Positions 62,354 to 64,000 of a stretch of DNA of 64,000 nucleotides are shown here, piece by piece. The DNA comes from JBMNKL01 sp050261495 (lineage in GTDB: Bacteria; Bacillota; Clostridia; Acetivibrionales; DTU013). Each line of letters starts with the position of its first letter. The first letter of the stretch is position 1. The notes under the pieces are model-generated. The model was not told the DNA's origin. It ran no database searches and worked only from the letters and a program-made list of their open reading frames with translations. Both the position numbers and the translations under genes were made by a program. The stretch lies in NCBI GenBank assembly GCA_050261495.1, contig JBLNDI010000018.1:1-64000 (forward strand), read 5' to 3'.

Positions 62354-63715
62354 TTACTGCTTGGCTCTTAATTCATTAGCGGCATTCCTCAGAACAGTGG
62401 CCGGATCTTGTTTTTCAACCAATGCCTGATACATTACGGTGTTCATAACGATATCCTGTGCTGCAGCGCTCAAGTCGCCGTAATTTGGCGAAGGTATGTT
62501 GTCCTTGAGCTTAAGGAGCGTATCAAATACTTTTTCGTTTCCAAAATATTCGTCGGGTTTCTGGAGTTCAGGCGCATCCCATACATCCCAGCGCGGCGGA
62601 TCGAAGGCTGCATGCGTCCAGAAACGTATATTTGCTTCAGGACTCAGCTTCAGGTGCGCCAGCAACTCTACGGCCAAATCCACATTCTTGCTTTGGAGAG
62701 TGACGGAGGTACCGGTGCCGCCGATGCCTGCAGACAGAGCATCATTCGGGCCAGACCTGGGCATAGGCCTTACATATACCTTGCCTTTAAGATCAGGCAT
62801 ATAATTGATGAACCTGCTCATATACCACATTGGCATAATGAGTGATGCAATTTCTCCCGAGTTAATGAAAGAGAATGTTTCCTCGGTAGCCGTTGAACCT
62901 CCCGGAAAATCGACGGCAAACTGGTCGATGTTATACCACCTGTTGAGTTGTGTGAGTACGTCGATATTGATTTGACTGTCCAAAACTACGTTACCGTCTT
63001 TATCCAGGTAGTCCCCGCCTCTTTGCACAATCATCGGCCAGAACGGGCGCTGGTTACCGGTCTCGATACCGATCCACTTTTTGCCCGTTTTCTTCAGGTA
63101 GTCGCGTCCCGCCTGTTCGAATTTATCCCAGGTGTCGAGCGAGTCGATATCTATTCCCGCTGCATCGCACAATTCCTTGTTATAGTAGACAACCGTTGCG
63201 CCGACGTGTGTAGGCAGTCCGTAAACAACGCCGTCCTTGCTGTAACAGTCAAACCGCGACTGGATAAACTGGCTGCGGACGGGGTCCACAACGGAGTTGA
63301 GAGGAGCGAGCTGGATATCGCCCTGAAGGAAGTTGGAGAAGTAGTTGATGTTAATGTCTACGATATCAGGCGCGCCTGTGCCGGACTGAAGCGCGATGAG
63401 CAGCTTGCTTCCCAATTCCTGGTTGGGATACATTTCAAAAGTTACGTTGACGGGTTTGTCGGGATTCTTGGCATTCCAGTCTTCAATTCCGGGCTCATAG
63501 AACTGCTTGTGAACCTCGTTGAAGATCCAGAAGCTCAATTCGGTTGGTTCTGCGGATGTTTTCGCGGTTGACTCTGCTGTTGACTTGGTTTCCGATGTCT
63601 TTCCCGCATCAGGCGTCTCAGAGTCTTTTCCATTCGATGCATCTCCGCCGCACCCTGCTAAGATACCGGAAAGCAGACCGGCGATTAACAGCATGGCGAT
63701 CCATTTCTTCATCAT
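62354..63715 (-). CDS. Oligosaccharide-binding lipoprotein (CUT1 type)
   Basis: 453 aa. Signal peptide with lipobox ILAGC (Cys22), then a 40-residue Ser/Thr/Lys/Glu-rich linker. The mature part is a MalE-like fold (LSFWIFNEVHKQFYEPGI; GTGAPDIVDININYFSNFL; GLPTHVGATVVYYNKELCDA). Position ahead of two permeases and GH51 suggests arabino-oligosaccharides as ligands (inference). GGAGG precedes the ATG. Confidence 0.9.
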   Translation of the reverse strand: MMKKWIAMLLIAGLLSGILAGCGGDASNGKDSETPDAGKTSETKSTAESTAKTSAEPTELSFWIFNEVHKQFYEPGIEDWNAKNPDKPVNVTFEMYPNQELGSKLLIALQSGTGAPDIVDININYFSNFLQGDIQLAPLNSVVDPVRSQFIQSRFDCYSKDGVVYGLPTHVGATVVYYNKELCDAAGIDIDSLDTWDKFEQAGRDYLKKTGKKWIGIETGNQRPFWPMIVQRGGDYLDKDGNVVLDSQINIDVLTQLNRWYNIDQFAVDFPGGSTATEETFSFINSGEIASLIMPMWYMSRFINYMPDLKGKVYVRPMPRSGPNDALSAGIGGTGTSVTLQSKNVDLAVELLAHLKLSPEANIRFWTHAAFDPPRWDVWDAPELQKPDEYFGNEKVFDTLLKLKDNIPSPNYGDLSAAAQDIVMNTVMYQALVEKQDPATVLRNAANELRAKQ

Positions 63716-63738
63716 TACATTTCCTCCTTTTTTATTAT

Positions 63739-63777
63739 TTAAATATTTCTAAAACAAAATGAATTAGAAATATTTAA
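63739..63777. promoter_or_regulatory. Perfect 14-bp inverted repeat upstream of the CUT1 operon
   Basis: TTAAATATTTCTAA and TTAGAAATATTTAA are exact reverse complements with an 11-base spacer, just upstream of the ribosome-binding site of the binding-protein gene (minus strand). It could be an operator for a sugar-responsive regulator or a leader hairpin. Confidence 0.6.
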
Positions 63778-64000
63778 TTTTAGATTATTATAAAGATAAA
63801 TCTGAAATATAATTATTATATTTATATAAATTACAATATCATATTAATACATATTATATGAAAAATCAACTAAAATACGCATTTTATATATTATATTTTT
63901 CCCTAAAATATATTAAATATTCTTTATTAATTTGAATAATATATTTATTATTTGGTTTATATAATAATGAAACAAAACCAGTTACTTGTTATAAGCGGCC
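63778..64000. other. AT-rich upstream region, window end
   Basis: Very AT-rich sequence with many TATAAT- and ATATTA-like words; probably the promoter region of the CUT1 operon. No gene recognised up to the window edge. Confidence 0.5.

Overview
The window looks like a chromosomal segment from an endospore-forming, saccharolytic member of the Clostridia. The evidence is an alpha/beta small acid-soluble spore protein, a YtxC-like sporulation protein, two CotS-type spore-coat proteins, a PPi-type phosphofructokinase, a GTP-type PEP carboxykinase, strong AGGAGG ribosome-binding sites with many TTG/GTG starts, and several plant-polysaccharide sugar systems. Species cannot be fixed from the sequence alone. 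No rRNA, tRNA, CRISPR array or intact transposase gene was seen.

Layout. (1) 1-3.86 kb: tail of a Liv-type ABC ATPase followed by glycerate 2-kinase, a divergent enolase paralogue and a D-2-hydroxyacid dehydrogenase, probably one catabolic operon. (2) 3.9-14.3 kb: two CUT2-type sugar ABC transporters on the minus strand (RbsBCA-like and ChvE/MmsAB-like) with a truncated chemoreceptor between them, and divergently a DeoR-type regulator coupled to a third sugar ATPase. (3) 14.4-18.7 kb: yabE-like, rsmA and a GH42 beta-galactosidase. A 35-bp copy of the yabE 3' end lies just after the GH42 gene, and a decayed copy of the GH42 3' end lies at 3.9 kb. (4) 18.7-34.1 kb: DUF3307 and SatD genes with a repeat-rich upstream region, pckG, a family of unknown function, zapA, dut, a response regulator, PPi-PFK, an LTA-synthase-like enzyme, Nudix, YigZ, a histidine kinase, YebC and a phosphohexomutase. 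(5) 34.2-47.6 kb: small spore and membrane genes, YtxC, a P-loop/Asp23 fusion, DUF4397, DUF6062, an OGG1-type glycosylase, DUF3343, a probable structured non-coding RNA (about 41.17-41.46 kb), Clostridia families of unknown function, and a cysteine T-box ahead of cysE-cysS. (6) 47.7-52.9 kb: spore-coat glycosylation cluster on the minus strand (two CotS-like kinases, GT4 glycosyltransferase, UDP-glucose dehydrogenase, truncated epimerase) behind an amphi-Trp gene. (7) 53.2-58.7 kb: lipoate ligase plus the glycine cleavage operon gcvT-H-PA-PB. (8) 58.9-63.7 kb: GH51 arabinofuranosidase with a CUT1 oligosaccharide ABC transporter (binding protein and two permeases, no ATPase).

How it fits together. 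Arabinose- and galactose-containing oligosaccharides would be imported and cleaved by GH51 and GH42, and monosaccharides imported by the two CUT2 systems. Carbon then flows through PPi-PFK and PckG. The glycerate/enolase-like operon may feed a three-carbon acid into lower glycolysis. The main uncertain items are the 41.2-kb RNA, the enolase paralogue, the SatD repeat region, and several gene-end fragments (GH42, yabE, MCP, epimerase) that record past rearrangement.
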